NCBI GenBank assembly: GCA_964006375.1
Contig: OZ023267.1
Span: forward strand, 29,537,869 to 29,601,868
Origin: Tillus elongatus
Taxonomy: Eukaryota > Arthropoda > Insecta > Coleoptera > Cleridae
DNA length: 64,000 bases
Direction: 5' to 3'
This document shows, one piece after another, positions 1 to 11,305 of the stretch. Within the stretch, counting starts at the first letter, position 1; every line of letters begins with the position of its first letter. Both the position numbers and the translations under genes were made by a program. The notes beneath the pieces are model-generated. The model was not told where the DNA came from. It did no database searches and saw only the letters and a list, made by a program, of their open reading frames with translations.

Positions 1-98
1 TGTGAGAAATGTATATTTGTTCAATTTTGTTCAATCAGGCTCTTGATTAATCTTGTAAGTTGTTTTGTAAAAAGAGGTATATTGTTCAATAAATTATT

Positions 99-112
<14 letters not shown>

Positions 113-190
<78 letters not shown>
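113..190. repeat. (TA)n microsatellite
   Basis: Uninterrupted TA dinucleotides preceded by a short (TTA)n run. It borders the right half of a dispersed repeat that usually hosts such a tract. Confidence 0.95.
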
Positions 191-193
<3 letters not shown>

Positions 194-194
194 C

Positions 195-541
195 TGCGTG
201 TGTGTCTGTGTGTGTATCACACTGATAACTCAAAAAACAATTGTCCAATTTTGATAAAATTTTGCATGTATCTTCCTTTTGTAAGTGGCTTGCATAAGTT
301 CGTTAGCCAGGAAAATCAAACCAGGTTTTCCAGAAAAATTTTGGGTTTTCTTTCGGAAAACATTTTTATCTGAAAATATAGAAAATCTATGGTAACCAAA
401 TTTGGCACATAAATTCACGGTATTAAATGGAAACTATATACCTAAATTTATATTTCTATGTTACAAGAAAAAAGTTAAAAAATATTTGGTGCCAGATCAT
501 TTCTATGAAAATTCATTACCATAACGTACTTGCTGCGTCAA
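195..541 (+). repeat. HINE-like dispersed repeat, right half
   Basis: This is the right half of a family found at least ten times in the window. Landmarks in order are a segment starting TATCACACTGATAACTC, a block containing AAGTTCGTTAG, a poorly conserved A/T-rich stretch, then AAAATTCATTACCATAACG and a terminal hairpin-like TACTTGCTGCGTC. The left half is missing here. It has no coding capacity. The family features (subterminal inverted motif, central microsatellite, terminal hairpin) suggest a Helentron-derived HINE/DINE-1 type element, but that class is inferred. Confidence 0.6.
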
Positions 542-734
542 CATTTTTTATCTTTTGCTGAAGTTATTTGAAATGGTGTAAAAAAACAAAAGGCAGTTTC
601 TTGGTGCCACTTTTTTTGCTTTACAAGATAGTATTTACAAATATTCAATACAACATTTTGTTTAGAAGAAACCATCATGCAATTTTTTTTATAGTATAGT
701 ATTTATTGCCATAAAATATACATGTTTTTTTGTT

Positions 735-1400
735 TTGTTTTTTTTTCCTCCCTCAGAGCTTGTCTGTGTCTTTGCCGCCCCGATAGCACTGCAGTCTTTG
801 GCTTATTGTGCATGCCCTTAGTTTTTTTACTCCACCCATTCCAAAATCACTTTGCCTTGAACTAGTCTGCACAATTAGCAGTTGTCTCTTGGGTCCAGGG
901 CTTTACACTCACACAAGATGTGCTGGGCTGATTCCTCCCCCTCACCGCAGAATCTACATGCTAGGTCCCCCTCAAACCACCTCATTTTATGCAGGTGTTT
1001 CTTGACAGCCATGTGTCTCGTCAAGAGACCTGTTATCTTTGTGAGGTGTCCTCTGGTAAGATTTAGCAGCTCCACAGCTCTCTTTGAACTGGGTTCGTCA
1101 ATAAATGACTTCCCATGTCTGAGCCCTAGACAGTCTGCCCAGTACATCTTGTGTTCGTTTCTGACCCAGAACTTAATGGCTCCCTTGTCCGTGCTCTGTC
1201 ACGCCCAGAACCGGTTCTGGTCCCATAGATAGTTCTGCTGACCCTCTTTTCGCGAGACTGTCAGCTTCTTCATTGCCTTTGACCCCAGAGTGACCTGGCA
1301 CCCAGATGAGGGTGACCTCATTCTGCCCAGCCAGGTTGTTCGTCTCATCTTGGCACTCACTTACCAGCCTGGAACTTACCCAGTTAACAGTTATGGCATA
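735..1400 (-). mobile_element. LINE 3' part: RNase H and C-terminal zinc motif
   Basis: Read on the minus strand, about 1395 to 1250 encodes the end of a LINE-type RNase H domain (WVPGHSGVKGNEEADSLA), and 1150-880 encodes the C-terminal region with CRFCGEGEESAQHILCEC, the Cys-rich motif typical of the I/R1/jockey group. The frame is broken in places, so this is a pseudogene truncated at its 5' end near 1400. The 3' untranslated tail around 740-800 (GCCGCCCCGATAGCACTGCA) recurs at 2935-3010, showing two insertions of one family. Confidence 0.8.
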
Positions 1401-1847
<447 letters not shown>

Positions 1848-2281
1848 GAATGTTATTATGATATATTTGGTTGAACTATATTTTTTAAAATATCTAGGTG
1901 TATATGCTTCTTCAACAACATAGTTAACATAGTATGTCGTTGCGAATGGATTTACCCACATATTAAAGGTGTTTAAATTCTAAGAAGTAATCAAAATATC
2001 TATAATGTATACTCAAAACTATTAGCATTAAGGATAAGTAAATTCTATTGGACACAATGTTTTATTTCATGTAAGATTTATGAAGGTTTGTGTACAAATA
2101 TTGAAAGCTTTTTTGTATATAAAAAGTAATTAATAAGCTTCTTAGTAAACTTATATTAACTTATTTTCTCACTATTAATGTCTATAATATATTATGGAAT
2201 CAAAGATCAAAAGTGCTATATAATCATTCCTGTATAACTCTCGGGTGTGCACGTATATAAGTTACTGTGAAATGTGGCCTA

Positions 2282-2284
<3 letters not shown>

Positions 2285-2350
<66 letters not shown>
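2285..2350. repeat. (TA)n microsatellite
   Basis: Uninterrupted TA tract of about 66 bp in AT-rich spacer. Confidence 0.95.
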
Positions 2351-2352
<2 letters not shown>

Positions 2353-2929
2353 CGATACATGAAAACATATCGTTGCTAATGAATTGAAACAAAATTTGTT
2401 TACCATATAGATGAAATTTCCATAATAGGACAAAATGCCCTCAAAGTTTGGTTACTTTGCCCTGTCATTGGGAATTGTGACTTATAGGTAAAAAAAAAAT
2501 AAAGAAAATGTACTTTCAGGTCAATAATGTTACAAAAGCATCCATATTAAGCTAATTTTGCCGTAACCATCTTAATTGTATTGGAAAATTAAAAACCTTT
2601 TTTTTTTGGTGGATCTAGTCCAATCAAATTTTAGTTCTAAAAACAAAATAATGCTTGTATACAATGATGATTGGATAGTTTTGTCTTGTTTATACCACCA
2701 AACCTCAAAATCAGAATATCAAGAATTTTGAATAAGCATTAAATTTAACTAATTTAACTTTTTACAGAGGCGCTCGAATTTTATCGAAGTATCACAATCA
2801 TGTTAACAGAGAGAAACATAACCGCAGGGGTGTTTATCTTTATATAGTGCGAATTACGTTTATCATTGATCCAAATATTTAAAATATGTTCTTTGATAAT
2901 TCACTATGTTGCCATTTAACAAAGACGGA

Positions 2930-3015
2930 CATCCTTTTTTTTTCTCCCTCAGGGCTCGTCCGCGGCTTTGCCGCCCCGATAGCACTGCAACCTTTGGCTT
3001 ATTGTGCATACTTAG
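2930..3015 (-). mobile_element. LINE 3' tail fragment
   Basis: About 80 bp closely match the 3' tail of the LINE at 735-1400, including GCCGCCCCGATAGCACTGCA followed by CTTTGGCTTATTGTGCAT. A T-run (poly-A on the element strand) precedes it, as expected for the 3' end of a severely 5'-truncated insertion. Confidence 0.7.
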
Positions 3016-4685
3016 TTGCTGATATCTACTGTTTGTTCATACCAACATAACCACAGATCCTACAGAATAATGTCACATGCGCAGTTCGTTGTTGAGAACA
3101 TCACGGCACTCAGCGCCTAGATGTCGGATTCAAGAAGAGCATTGCACATATGTACTAATAAATTACGTCCATTGACCCAATGTTGAATGAAAATATCCTA
3201 AATATAAAATGCGTTGGTCGAAATGCCTTGCTCGACCTATTACCGACTTCCATATTACTTTGAGTTTATTCCCCACATTGGTAATATACACTTAAATTTA
3301 ACTTGTAAATGACCTGTGGTGATTTGGTCGCCAACCTAATGTTAGGGCGATTTTACGTGAATTTGACTTTAAATGTTACTTGGGTAACTTCTTCAGAACC
3401 TCAGTCATGCACCTTTGGATGAACCGTGGATAAAAATTATAAGGAGTTACACCTTTGGATGTCTATGATATCAAAATGGTGACCTCTCACCGGAACCTAT
3501 CATGTGGGTTTATCTGCCAGAAGAACAGTTTCCATCTAAGCTCGCCATTTGCTTTAAATTGTTCAAGGAATGAAAAATTGACAAACAACTGTTTTTGCTC
3601 TGTGGCGAGTGTCGGAAAGGAGTTTAGTACACAATTTATATATCTTCAGTTCATCATTGAACATTTTGAGCACTGTTTCTCTGTTTATTCTAAGTTCTGC
3701 AGGTATCATATGAAGTCGATGATCAGAGCACACTAGCACGCACAAACTTTCGATGTTTTGATTTCTGCACACTGACTGGTACCCCTTCTCTCTTTATCCT
3801 CAACTGATTCACAGCCGGCTTTGAATTGAGCAGTCCACTTGTAAACAAAGGCTGTAAACGTTTTTTAGTTTTGTTGGAATTACCGACAAATTAAATTCTA
3901 ACTTTACCTGATTTTGCAGTTGTACTTTAAACATCTTGACAGGTGCAAGTGGATATACATAATATAAATTAACCTAAATCGATACGATATATAGTAAAAC
4001 AAAGTTAATTTTATTTTGGTTTATCTGACTAAATACATATATATTTTAATCGTCAAATCCTACATGTAATTTTGCATTGTGTCAAATAATTTTATCATAT
4101 ACACGTATTCTAGAATTTCATGTATTAGATTGCATATAGTGCAAGTATTTATTGTATGGCATTGAATCATAATGTCCTAATTTTGTAAACGTCTGAATAC
4201 ATGCAATCAGTACAAAACACGTTGATGTCTTAGAATGTTAATTGTATGTACCACATGTGTGAAAGGCAGAAATTATTTTTCAGTCATTAATCTCTGTGAG
4301 ATAGCAACTTTTTATAATATCTACATCAAGTTGAATGTAATTATTTGATAATTTTATAAATCGCTATACCTGTTTCATTGTTTATAAACTAGTTAGCGAC
4401 TGCATGTTTAAATTGTCAGTAATTACATAAAGAACCATTTCTCTTGTAAAAGTGTTGATCCAAATAAGCATAATAACTCCGGTCAGCCGAGATTTCAATG
4501 ACTCTGCATGTGAGAGAATTATTTCAGGCTTTCTGATATTGTATTTTCTATAATCTTGTTCTAAATAGTAATTATGATCATTAGATTTAGTACAGAAACC
4601 TCGAAATGCAAGTGAAGAGACAATGAATGTCAAATAGTGTCCAAGTAATTTCAAATGTCATTTCCTAAGAATCTTCTAGAGAATT
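3016..4685. other. AT-rich spacer
   Basis: No ORF has recognisable protein character and no repeat structure stands out. Short open frames here (for example 3455-3736 and 4382-4654) look like chance. Confidence 0.5.
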
Positions 4686-4686
4686 C

Positions 4687-4920
4687 ATTGATTGTTGTTG
4701 CCCTTACTTGGTGAAACTGGTCCATACTACATACAGACTTGGAGACTACTTATCTGGCTTCACTGAGAACATTAAGAGACTGCGTCTAGAAAAACATATT
4801 TGTAAGGCTATGCAGAAAACAATAATCCTTGCAACTGTCCACATTGTGCGTAAATTGCTGGGAATTGAGGAAGTGTCACCTCATCGTTCTAGACCCGACA
4901 ACTTTAAGTGTTCTATCTGA
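4687..4920 (+). mobile_element. LINE-like fragment
   Basis: The first 70 bp (GTTGTTGCCCTTACTTGGTG and on) recur at 51316-51384, and part of it appears inverted at about 5632-5660 and 6225-6255 inside a LINE reverse-transcriptase remnant. The open frame downstream has no clear identity. I read it as a LINE fragment on shared sequence alone. Confidence 0.35.
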
Positions 4921-5544
4921 GCCCAGTCCCTTTGGTATCGGAGTAACCTGACATGAGTGAATGTTATGCTTTGACAGGGCATGAAAGTCCTTCAGGTTGA
5001 ATCACTAATAATATAACTGTATTTTCAGTAGAGTACAGTAAAAAATCCAAATCATGGCTAATAAAACATCATTTTAACATCTAAAAATTCATCAACACTT
5101 TTAACACTTTCAGTTTTATATCTTCCCGCAAGCTTTATCTTCTGAAATTCCTGGAGTCGGATTTCTTGAAGGGCTAATGTTGGTCTTCATGATATCTTGT
5201 ATTATGAGATTTTATATGATTGTTTCTTGGGTAGGTGTCAATATTGTTCAGTTTGTATATAATGAAATAGTAAATGTACAGTGAAGGCAAAGTTATTATT
5301 CTGAGGCTATCAAAATATGCTCTACAAGATGTCGTAGGGTGAAGTCCTAACATTGTTGTGAGTATTATTTCCTAGGCTACAAAAACACCATCAAATTTAG
5401 ACACTGAGTGTCTCAAAATAACCAATGTATCCTCTGGACACTTCCAAACTGTTTTCTTCAGCGAAGTAAACAAAAAGCAGTACAATTTCACTTTCAAAAG
5501 GCCACATCCTTGACATACTCCAATGAAAGTTTGTTACCAATAAG

Positions 5545-5861
5545 TTAAAGGTTGGGACTTCTTGGATAGACTCCGACCTTCTTTTTAAGATACTTAATGT
5601 AGTGACTGGTGTATTTAGTATGGAACGGTTTCACCAAGTAAGGGCAACAACAATTAATGCATTTTATTAACATATTTTGGTCCACAAACTTATTATTTGT
5701 TACAAACCACATCATAATAGTTTTATTTCGGTTTGCCACAAATCCCTCTATAGAGGACCACCCTCTTGAAATACACCACTGCTTCGTTTGCCCACTTAGT
5801 TGACCACTACAAATTAGTAGAATATTAGTATCGTCTGCATATAATTATTGATCACCACCAC
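5545..5861 (-). pseudogene. LINE reverse transcriptase fragment, second copy
   Basis: Minus-strand reading gives a fragment (KTIMMWFVTNNKFVDQN) matching the part just after the catalytic YADD of the RT fragment at 6205-6560. The two are near-identical over about 320 bp and lie in the same orientation, so this is a local tandem duplication. It ends at the target duplication of the ribozyme element at 5874-6121. Confidence 0.6.
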
Positions 5862-5922
5862 TTATGTCTATTCAGTACACTTTGAGAAGACACCTAAATC
5901 ACCACAACACTTATTTCAAAGA

Positions 5923-5963
5923 CCTTATGATCGTTTCGTTGACAAAGTCAACATCTTCAGAGG
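5923..5963 (-). ncRNA. Hammerhead ribozyme-like motif, family C (reverse arm)
   Basis: Same layout as the plus-strand motif at 5996-6036: CCU, CUGAAGA, six-pair stem II with UUU loop, GAAA. One change turns the stem III palindrome ACGAUCGU into ACGAUCAU, leaving a mismatch, so activity is probably lower. Confidence 0.6.
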
Positions 5964-5995
5964 AAGATAAATTTAAGGAAGATAGAATTTATCTT

Positions 5996-6036
5996 CCTCT
6001 GAAGATGTTGACTTTGTCAACGAAACGATCGTAAGG
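5996..6036 (+). ncRNA. Hammerhead ribozyme-like motif, family C
   Basis: All core nucleotides are present in order: stem I strand CCU (5996-5998), CUGAAGA (5999-6005), stem II GUUGAC/GUCAAC with UUU loop (6007-6021), GAAA (6022-6025), self-complementary stem III ACGAUCGU (6025-6032), a GUA cleavage triplet ending at A6033, then stem I strand AGG (6034-6036). A stem III palindrome with no loop implies a dimeric hammerhead, a form known from PLE ribozymes. Stem I is only 3 bp. Confidence 0.7.
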
Positions 6037-6204
6037 TCTCTGAAATAAGTGTTGTGGTGACTTGGGTGTTTTCTCAAAGTGTACTTATTAGTGCTCATCA
6101 CAGGTTCTAGTTTTCACATGGTTATGTCTATTCCTTCATCCATGATTGTGCTTATACCCATATAGTACAATTTTTCACAGATAATTTATTGAATATTTAT
6201 ATCT

Positions 6205-6560
6205 GAAATTTAGTATGGAATGGTTTTACAAAGTGAGGGCAACAACAATTAATGCATGTTATTAACATGTTTTGATCCACAAACTTATTATTTGTTACAA
6301 ACCACATCATAATAGTTTTATTTTAGTTTGCAACAAATCCCTCTATAGAGCACCACTCTCTTGAAATACCCCACTGCTTCATTTGCCCACTTAGTTGACC
6401 ACCACAAATTAGTAGAATATTAGTATCGTCTGCATATATTATTATTCCACTTGGCTCCTTAACGGTATCATTAATAGATTATAAACAAAAGAGGCTCCAA
6501 AATATAGCCTTGTGGTACTCCGGTCAAGACGGTGGCTACTGTCTAAATAATTGTTGATCA
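6205..6560 (-). pseudogene. LINE reverse transcriptase fragment
   Basis: Minus-strand reading shows RT motif B as TGVPQG followed by LEPLLFIIY, then motif C YADDTNILL about 20 residues on. The catalytic Asp pair is visible. Frames are interrupted, and finger and thumb parts are missing. The clade is uncertain (jockey/CR1-like spacing). The downstream part is duplicated at 5545-5861. Confidence 0.7.
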
Positions 6561-6659
6561 CCACCACTTATGTCTATTCCTTCATCCATGACTGTGCTTA
6601 TACCCATATAGTACAATTTTTGACAGATAATTTATTGATGAATTATATCGGAAATTCTG

Positions 6660-8200
6660 CTTTGATTAAAAAGATTGTAAATTATTTAATGGGTCATATA
6701 GGCCCTTGGCCTTTTAGCACTGCGATTCTATTGGTCTTTTGTACATCATTCTTTTTCCTAATAATTGCGGTGTTTTTTTACATATTTGCTGCAGTGTTAG
6801 GGTCAACCCTCCAAGGTATTTGAGCCTTTTGCAAAACTGGACCATGCACTCGCATGGCAAGTGTTCTGTGCTTCTGCTGCCTCAATGTAGTATCCCACTC
6901 GCCCATCTCCATAAGGTGACCTGACCTGCCCTAACTGGAGAGTGTCCTGTGATTATTCTCAAGTCGTGCATGTTCAATCCAAGAAACAATTCAGACTTCT
7001 CTGTTGAGATGGTGATGAACCGTTTTGCCTGCCTCAAGCCTGTCGTTTTCCTCGAGTATGACAGCATTTGGTTCTTCTCCCAAGTATCAAGTTCATTTCT
7101 TACATGGCTTTTTGTTAGTCCACAATCAGACTTCTCTGCTGAAATGGTGATGAACCGTTTTGCCTGCCCCAAGCCTGTCGTTTTCCTCGAGTATGACAGC
7201 ATTTGGTTCTTCTCCCAAGTATCAAGTTCATTTCTTACATGGCTTTTTGTTAGTCCACAATCAGACTTCTCTGTTGAGATGGTGATGAACCGTTTTGCCT
7301 GCCTCAAGCGTGTCGTTTTCCTCGAGTATGACAGCATTTGGTTCTTCTCCCAAGTATCAAGTTCATTTCTTACATGGCTTTTTGTTAGTCCACAATCAGA
7401 CTTCTCTGTTGAGATGGTGATGAACCGTTTTGCCTGCCTCAAGCCTGTCGTTTTCCTCGAGTATGACAGCATTTGGTTCTTCTCCCAAGTATCAAGTTCA
7501 TTTCTTACATGGCTTTTTGTTAGTCCACAATCAGACTTCTCTGTTGAGATGGTGATGAACCGCTTTGCCTGCCTCAAGCCTGTCGTTTTCCTCGAGTAAG
7601 ACAGCATTTGGTTCTTCTCCCAAGTATCAAGTTCATTTCTTACATGGCTTTTTGTTAGTCCACAATCAGACTTCTCTGTTGAGATGGTGATGAACCGTTT
7701 TGCCTGCCTCAAGCCTGGAGTTTTCCTCGAGTAAGACAGCATTTGGTTCTTCTCCCAAGTATCAAGTTCATTTCTTACGTGGCATTTCGTTAGTCGAGAA
7801 TAGGGGTTTGGACCATAGAATGGTGTTGTTGCTGCCCTTTTTTGCAAGGCTGTTTGCTTCCTCATTTCCTTCAATGCCTTGATGGCCTAGTACCAACATC
7901 AAAGTTACTTTGTTTGTCATGAGTTGCTTGAAGGATTTCTTGCAGTCCCAGGTCAATTTAGACTTGGTTCTGAAAGACTTCGGAGTGCACGAATGTCTAA
8001 GAGGATGTAAATCTCCCTACTTCTGGGTCTTCTTTGTATGCACTCTAGTACACAAGGATTTATGGACACCATTTCTGCTTGGAAGATGGTGGAAGTTTTT
8101 CCTAGGGACTTAGCGACTCTAAAGTTCGGTTCTCTTATTCCCAATCCTGTTCCCTCCATTTGTTTAGGCCCATCTGTATATGGATGAGTGATTTGTCAAG
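6660..8200 (-). mobile_element. LINE 3' half with RNase H and internal tandem expansion
   Basis: On the minus strand, 8190-7960 encodes the start of an RNase H domain (YTDGPK then GTGLG), 7960-7780 its end (GHQGIEGNEEANSLAKKG), and 7780-6880 the region between RNase H and the C-terminal zinc motif, repeated six times in frame. The tail EHLPCECMVQFCKRLKYLGG is readable near 6880-6800 in a shifted frame, followed by an untranslated tail. Upstream RT is absent, so the copy is 5'-truncated. It is related to the fragment at 8640-8845. Confidence 0.75.
6991..7800 (-). repeat. 135-bp in-frame tandem repeat, six units
   Basis: Unit starts (TCAGACTTCTCTG) fall at 6991, 7126, 7261, 7396, 7531 and 7666, an exact 135-bp period. 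Each unit is 45 codons of LINE ORF (for example VRNELDTWEKNQMLSYSRK). Units differ by only a few substitutions and keep the frame, giving a 330-codon open frame at 6882-7874. The expansion is recent compared with the decay of the surrounding LINE. Confidence 0.95.
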
Positions 8201-8639
8201 CTTTCACTGTCTGTCCCATGTGTGCCGGTCACTTATGACTACGTAAAATAAATGGGACTACAGAGTCCTGCTGGCATTTTATCTGTTGATTGGAGAGTGA
8301 CTCCAATGGAATAAATTCCAGGATCTTTAAGTGGTCAACCAAGTCTCCTGGTTTCAATTTGTTTGTTTGAAATAGTCTCGAGGCACCAAGTGCTGCTTCC
8401 CCTTCATAAATATCTGACACACAACAATTAGTGTAACTTGAGATAATGTTTACTTTTGATAATGCATGCCGGGTTTAATGAAATTTTTAATGCAGCTGTT
8501 TTGCTGGTTGCCGATTATGAAAACATAGCAAAAAGCGCACTAATATCTACATTCCAAGTAATTTTCAATACACTTTTTATTTTATTTTTACATAATGTAT
8601 CTGGAGAAGAGTAAATTAATAAAAATGTTGTGTTATTTT
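8201..8639. other. spacer, nothing recognised
   Basis: AT-rich DNA between two LINE fragments. It may be decayed LINE sequence but I could not align it. Confidence 0.4.
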
Positions 8640-8845
8640 ATATCTTTTATTGGGTATTTCGTGTGTTCGTAGCCAGTTGCGTCAAGGATTTTTTGCATTC
8701 CCAGGTCACTTTGGACTTGGGTTTAAAATATTTCAGAGTCTTCTGTACTGTCTGACAGGGTGCACGATCTGACACCAACCGGTACCCACTAAACACCCTC
8801 TTGAAACCTAGACACATGGCGGAAACCATTCACTGGCATTGCTTC
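8640..8845 (-). pseudogene. LINE RNase H fragment
   Basis: The minus-strand peptide PKSKVTWECKKSLTQLATN resembles LNMTWDCKKSFKQLMTN-type sequence in the RNase H domain of the neighbouring element near 7930-7970. It is a short fragment of the same or a sister family. Confidence 0.55.
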
Positions 8846-9032
8846 ACCACGTCCCTAACTCTTGTTGTTTTCAAAACATCTACATCCTGTCTTCATTCTC
8901 CTTTGACGTCATTATTTCTACAATCCCTCTCTCCACAGCATTCCATACCCTTGCACTTCTCAGCATATGCTCCACCACATTATCTGCTGTTAAATCACTG
9001 CCAATCTCTTTATACATTTATTCTCTAATTTC

Positions 9033-9575
9033 CTACCACCTTGCACACTCAAAAACCGTGTGTTCTGTTGTATCTCTGTCACCACAATACGTACAGTCCT
9101 CTTTGTCGACTATTTTCATTTTACTCAGGTAAGACCTGAAACGCCCATGACCTGACAGAAACTGGGTAAAATAGTAACCCACCTCCCCATGCTGTCTCGA
9201 TACCCATGTCTGTATGTGTGGGATGAGCCTCTTTGTCCACTGGGATGTTGACATTTCCTCTTCCCATTCTCACTGCCACTCCAGCATTGTTTCGGTTCTT
9301 GCCTTCTTTTTTCCTTCTCTTCTATTCTCGTGTCTTTCGTAAGTTACCTCTCTTGCCAATAAGTGTATAGCTATTGTTCCTGCAATCACCTGTATCGCTT
9401 TCGTTGCCACTGTTCTATATGCGCTTGATATTCTGATGGCTACCTTCCTCTGTGCCCCCTCAATCTTTTTTCTATACTTTGTCTTTGACAGCATGTCCTT
9501 CCATGCTGGTGCACTGTACAGTGTGACTGAGTTTACCACACTACTCAGCCCTCCTTCTCCCTGGTTTAGGTCCAC
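9033..9575 (-). pseudogene. R1-type LINE thumb and zinc-motif region
   Basis: Two frames: 9575-9270 (TLYSAPAW, then a basic linker) and 9254-9033, which ends with C-x2-C...H-x4-C (CTYCGDRDTTEHTVFEC). Together they form the C-terminal third of an R1-type polyprotein after the RT palm, interrupted once near 9265. Confidence 0.8.
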
Positions 9576-10694
9576 CGATATTTGGCATCAGACGCCCTAG
9601 CTTTGCAACCATGTCTGCTTTTGCCACTACTCTTTCTATGTGCACCCCCATGTTCATGTTATGTCCTATTTGTATACCGAGGTAGTTCAGGCTTGTCTGC
9701 GACTGAATTTCTGCATTCCCCACCTTGACGGTTACTGTTCTCAGTGTTCTGCGACCTACTAGCACTATACTTTCAGTTTTGTGGGGCACGAGTTGTAGAC
9801 CACTTTTTGCCATCCAGTTTTCCAACCTTGCCACTGACCAGTTGATATTGTCTTCTATGTCAGCCTTATTTCCTCCGCTTACAACCAGCGCCAAATCATC
9901 TGCATACCCTATAATAGCCGTGTTGTTTACGGACTCCAGACTAAAGACCTTATCGTAATACAAGTTTCACAGTGTTGGTCCTAGAACCGACCCCTGAGGC
10001 ACGCCACATGTAACCTGCATCCGATATTTCTGTCCAATCAGTAGCTGTCTGTTTTCCATACTATTTTCAGCATATATGGTTCAACCTGCCTCTTTCTTAA
10101 CACTTCGTATATGCCTCTCCACGGTGCTGTATTGAATGCGTTTTTTACGTCCAATGTTACCATGGCCACAAACCTGTTTTTATTGCCTTCTTTCCTTGCC
10201 ACGTCCTATACCTTCTTTACAGCATCCATCGTCGAGCGCCCCTTGCGGAAGCCAAATTGATTGTCTGCTAACCCTCCTCTTCTCTCGATTTCCTTTTTTA
10301 GTCTGTTGTTTATTACATGTTCATATAATTTTGCTATTCCATCTTGCAGGCATATAGTTCTATATGACTTCCTTCCTCCCGTTTTATGTGGCTTCTCTAA
10401 TAACACCAATCGAGCAGTCCTCCATTCTGATGGAAAACTTCCATCACTGATTAGTTTATTTATCGTAACTTGTATTGGTTTCTGTTCTGCTACTGCTTTA
10501 ACTACCTCGATCGGTATACCATCTGGGCCTGCAGCTTTACCAGATTTTATCCTTTGGCCTGCTTCGCTTATTTCTTCATCTGTACAAGGTGGAATATCCT
10601 CCAACTTCACCCCCACTCTCAGCCATTTTTTGACTTCATGTTTAGGAAACAATTCCTGCGCTATCTTATTTTGTTCGTCATCACTTATTGTCAT
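9541..10694 (-). pseudogene. R1-type LINE reverse transcriptase domain
   Basis: Minus-strand 10694-10206 contains KSGKAAGPDGIPIEVVK (RT motif 1-2) and GFRKGRSTMDAV. 9963-9541 contains IIGYADDLALVV, the catalytic motif C, followed by LGIQIG. The intervening motif A/B region (10205-9964) is out of frame, with a recognisable GVRPRG-like RGTPHVTC remnant. Reverse transcription at the target is the family role; this copy cannot be active. Confidence 0.85.
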
Positions 10695-10813
10695 TGGTGT
10701 TTTTGTACCAATTTTACCTGTGACAATCTTGTACCCTAGTCCCCAAATATCATAATCTATTTCTTTACAAAGACAGTCCCAGGCCTGTTTCTTTGCCTTT
10801 GTTATTGCTGTCT

Positions 10814-11302
10814 TTAATTTCTTCCTGCTTTCCCTGTATTGATTCTGTGCTTCCTCTCTATCACTACATGTGATGTTTTTTTCCTATTGATTCTAGTTAC
10901 CTTCCTTCTCGCCTTTGTAGATTCGATTCTGATTTTGAGGATCTCTTCATTCCAGCAATATGCACCTTTTTGTCTGCCGTATTGATGTTTCCTTTTCAAG
11001 CACACCTCACACACTCTTTCTAGTGCTCTATTCAGGTATTTGACACTGCCTTCATAGCTTTTCTGCTTTGTTAGTCTCTCTATTTCTTCTAGTAGTTTCC
11101 CTTTATATTCAGCCTTATACGTCCGCCCTTTGATTGTTCCGGTTTGCTGGGCCCTATTTATCGGCTCTGATATCTCAAAAAGGATATTTTTGTGGTAGCT
11201 CAGGGTCTCCTCGTTCTCCACATGCCAGCCTCTCACGTATCTCTGCAGACTTGATCTGACAGGGTGTAGATCTCTCCATTTTTCTTGATTAAAAAGATAC
11301 AT
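10814..11302 (-). pseudogene. LINE linker between endonuclease and RT
   Basis: A 162-codon frame of basic, coiled-coil-like character (WWNEE-type CWNEEILKIRIESTKARRKV) lying just upstream of the RT block. CWNEE near the middle corresponds to the W-W-N/D-E element that precedes RT in R1 and jockey LINEs. The copy is truncated just beyond 11302. Confidence 0.65.
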
Positions 11303-11305
11303 ATG

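Larger units (their letters stand above)
5874..6121. mobile_element. Palindromic hammerhead element, family C
   Basis: A 248-bp insertion flanked by an exact 12-bp direct repeat, TTATGTCTATTC, at 5862-5873 and 6122-6133. The uninterrupted sequence is visible at 6561-6590, which confirms the insertion site. The insert is an imperfect palindrome: about 100-bp arms around a centre near 5978. Each arm holds one hammerhead-like motif in opposite orientation. There is no ORF. Long variable target duplications and inverted or partial tandem copies are known of Penelope-type retroelements, so I class it as a non-autonomous PLE or retrozyme-like insertion. A related degraded copy lies near 43028-43142. 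Confidence 0.75.
8990..11305 (-). mobile_element. R1-clade LINE, 5'-truncated
   Basis: Minus-strand order is the endonuclease-RT linker (11302-10814), RT fingers and palm (10694-10206), RT palm with YADD (9963-9541), thumb (9575-9270) and the C-terminal zinc motif CTYCGDRDTTEHTVFEC (9120-9060). The endonuclease and ORF1 are absent. Several frameshifts or stops separate the blocks, so it is a dead copy. The thumb and SGHGRFRSYL segment before the zinc motif are typical of the R1 group. Confidence 0.85.

Noticed and set aside
6949..7599. 216-codon plus-strand frame over the tandem array
   Set aside because: It is the antisense shadow of the LINE ORF; the minus strand carries the recognisable RNase H and linker residues.
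6991..7800. CRISPR-like array
   Set aside because: A 135-bp unit with no spacers, inside a LINE ORF of a eukaryotic genome.
8839..9132. Plus-strand frames over the R1-type LINE (also 9725-9958, 10261-10755)
   Set aside because: They are antisense to clear RT, linker and zinc motifs.
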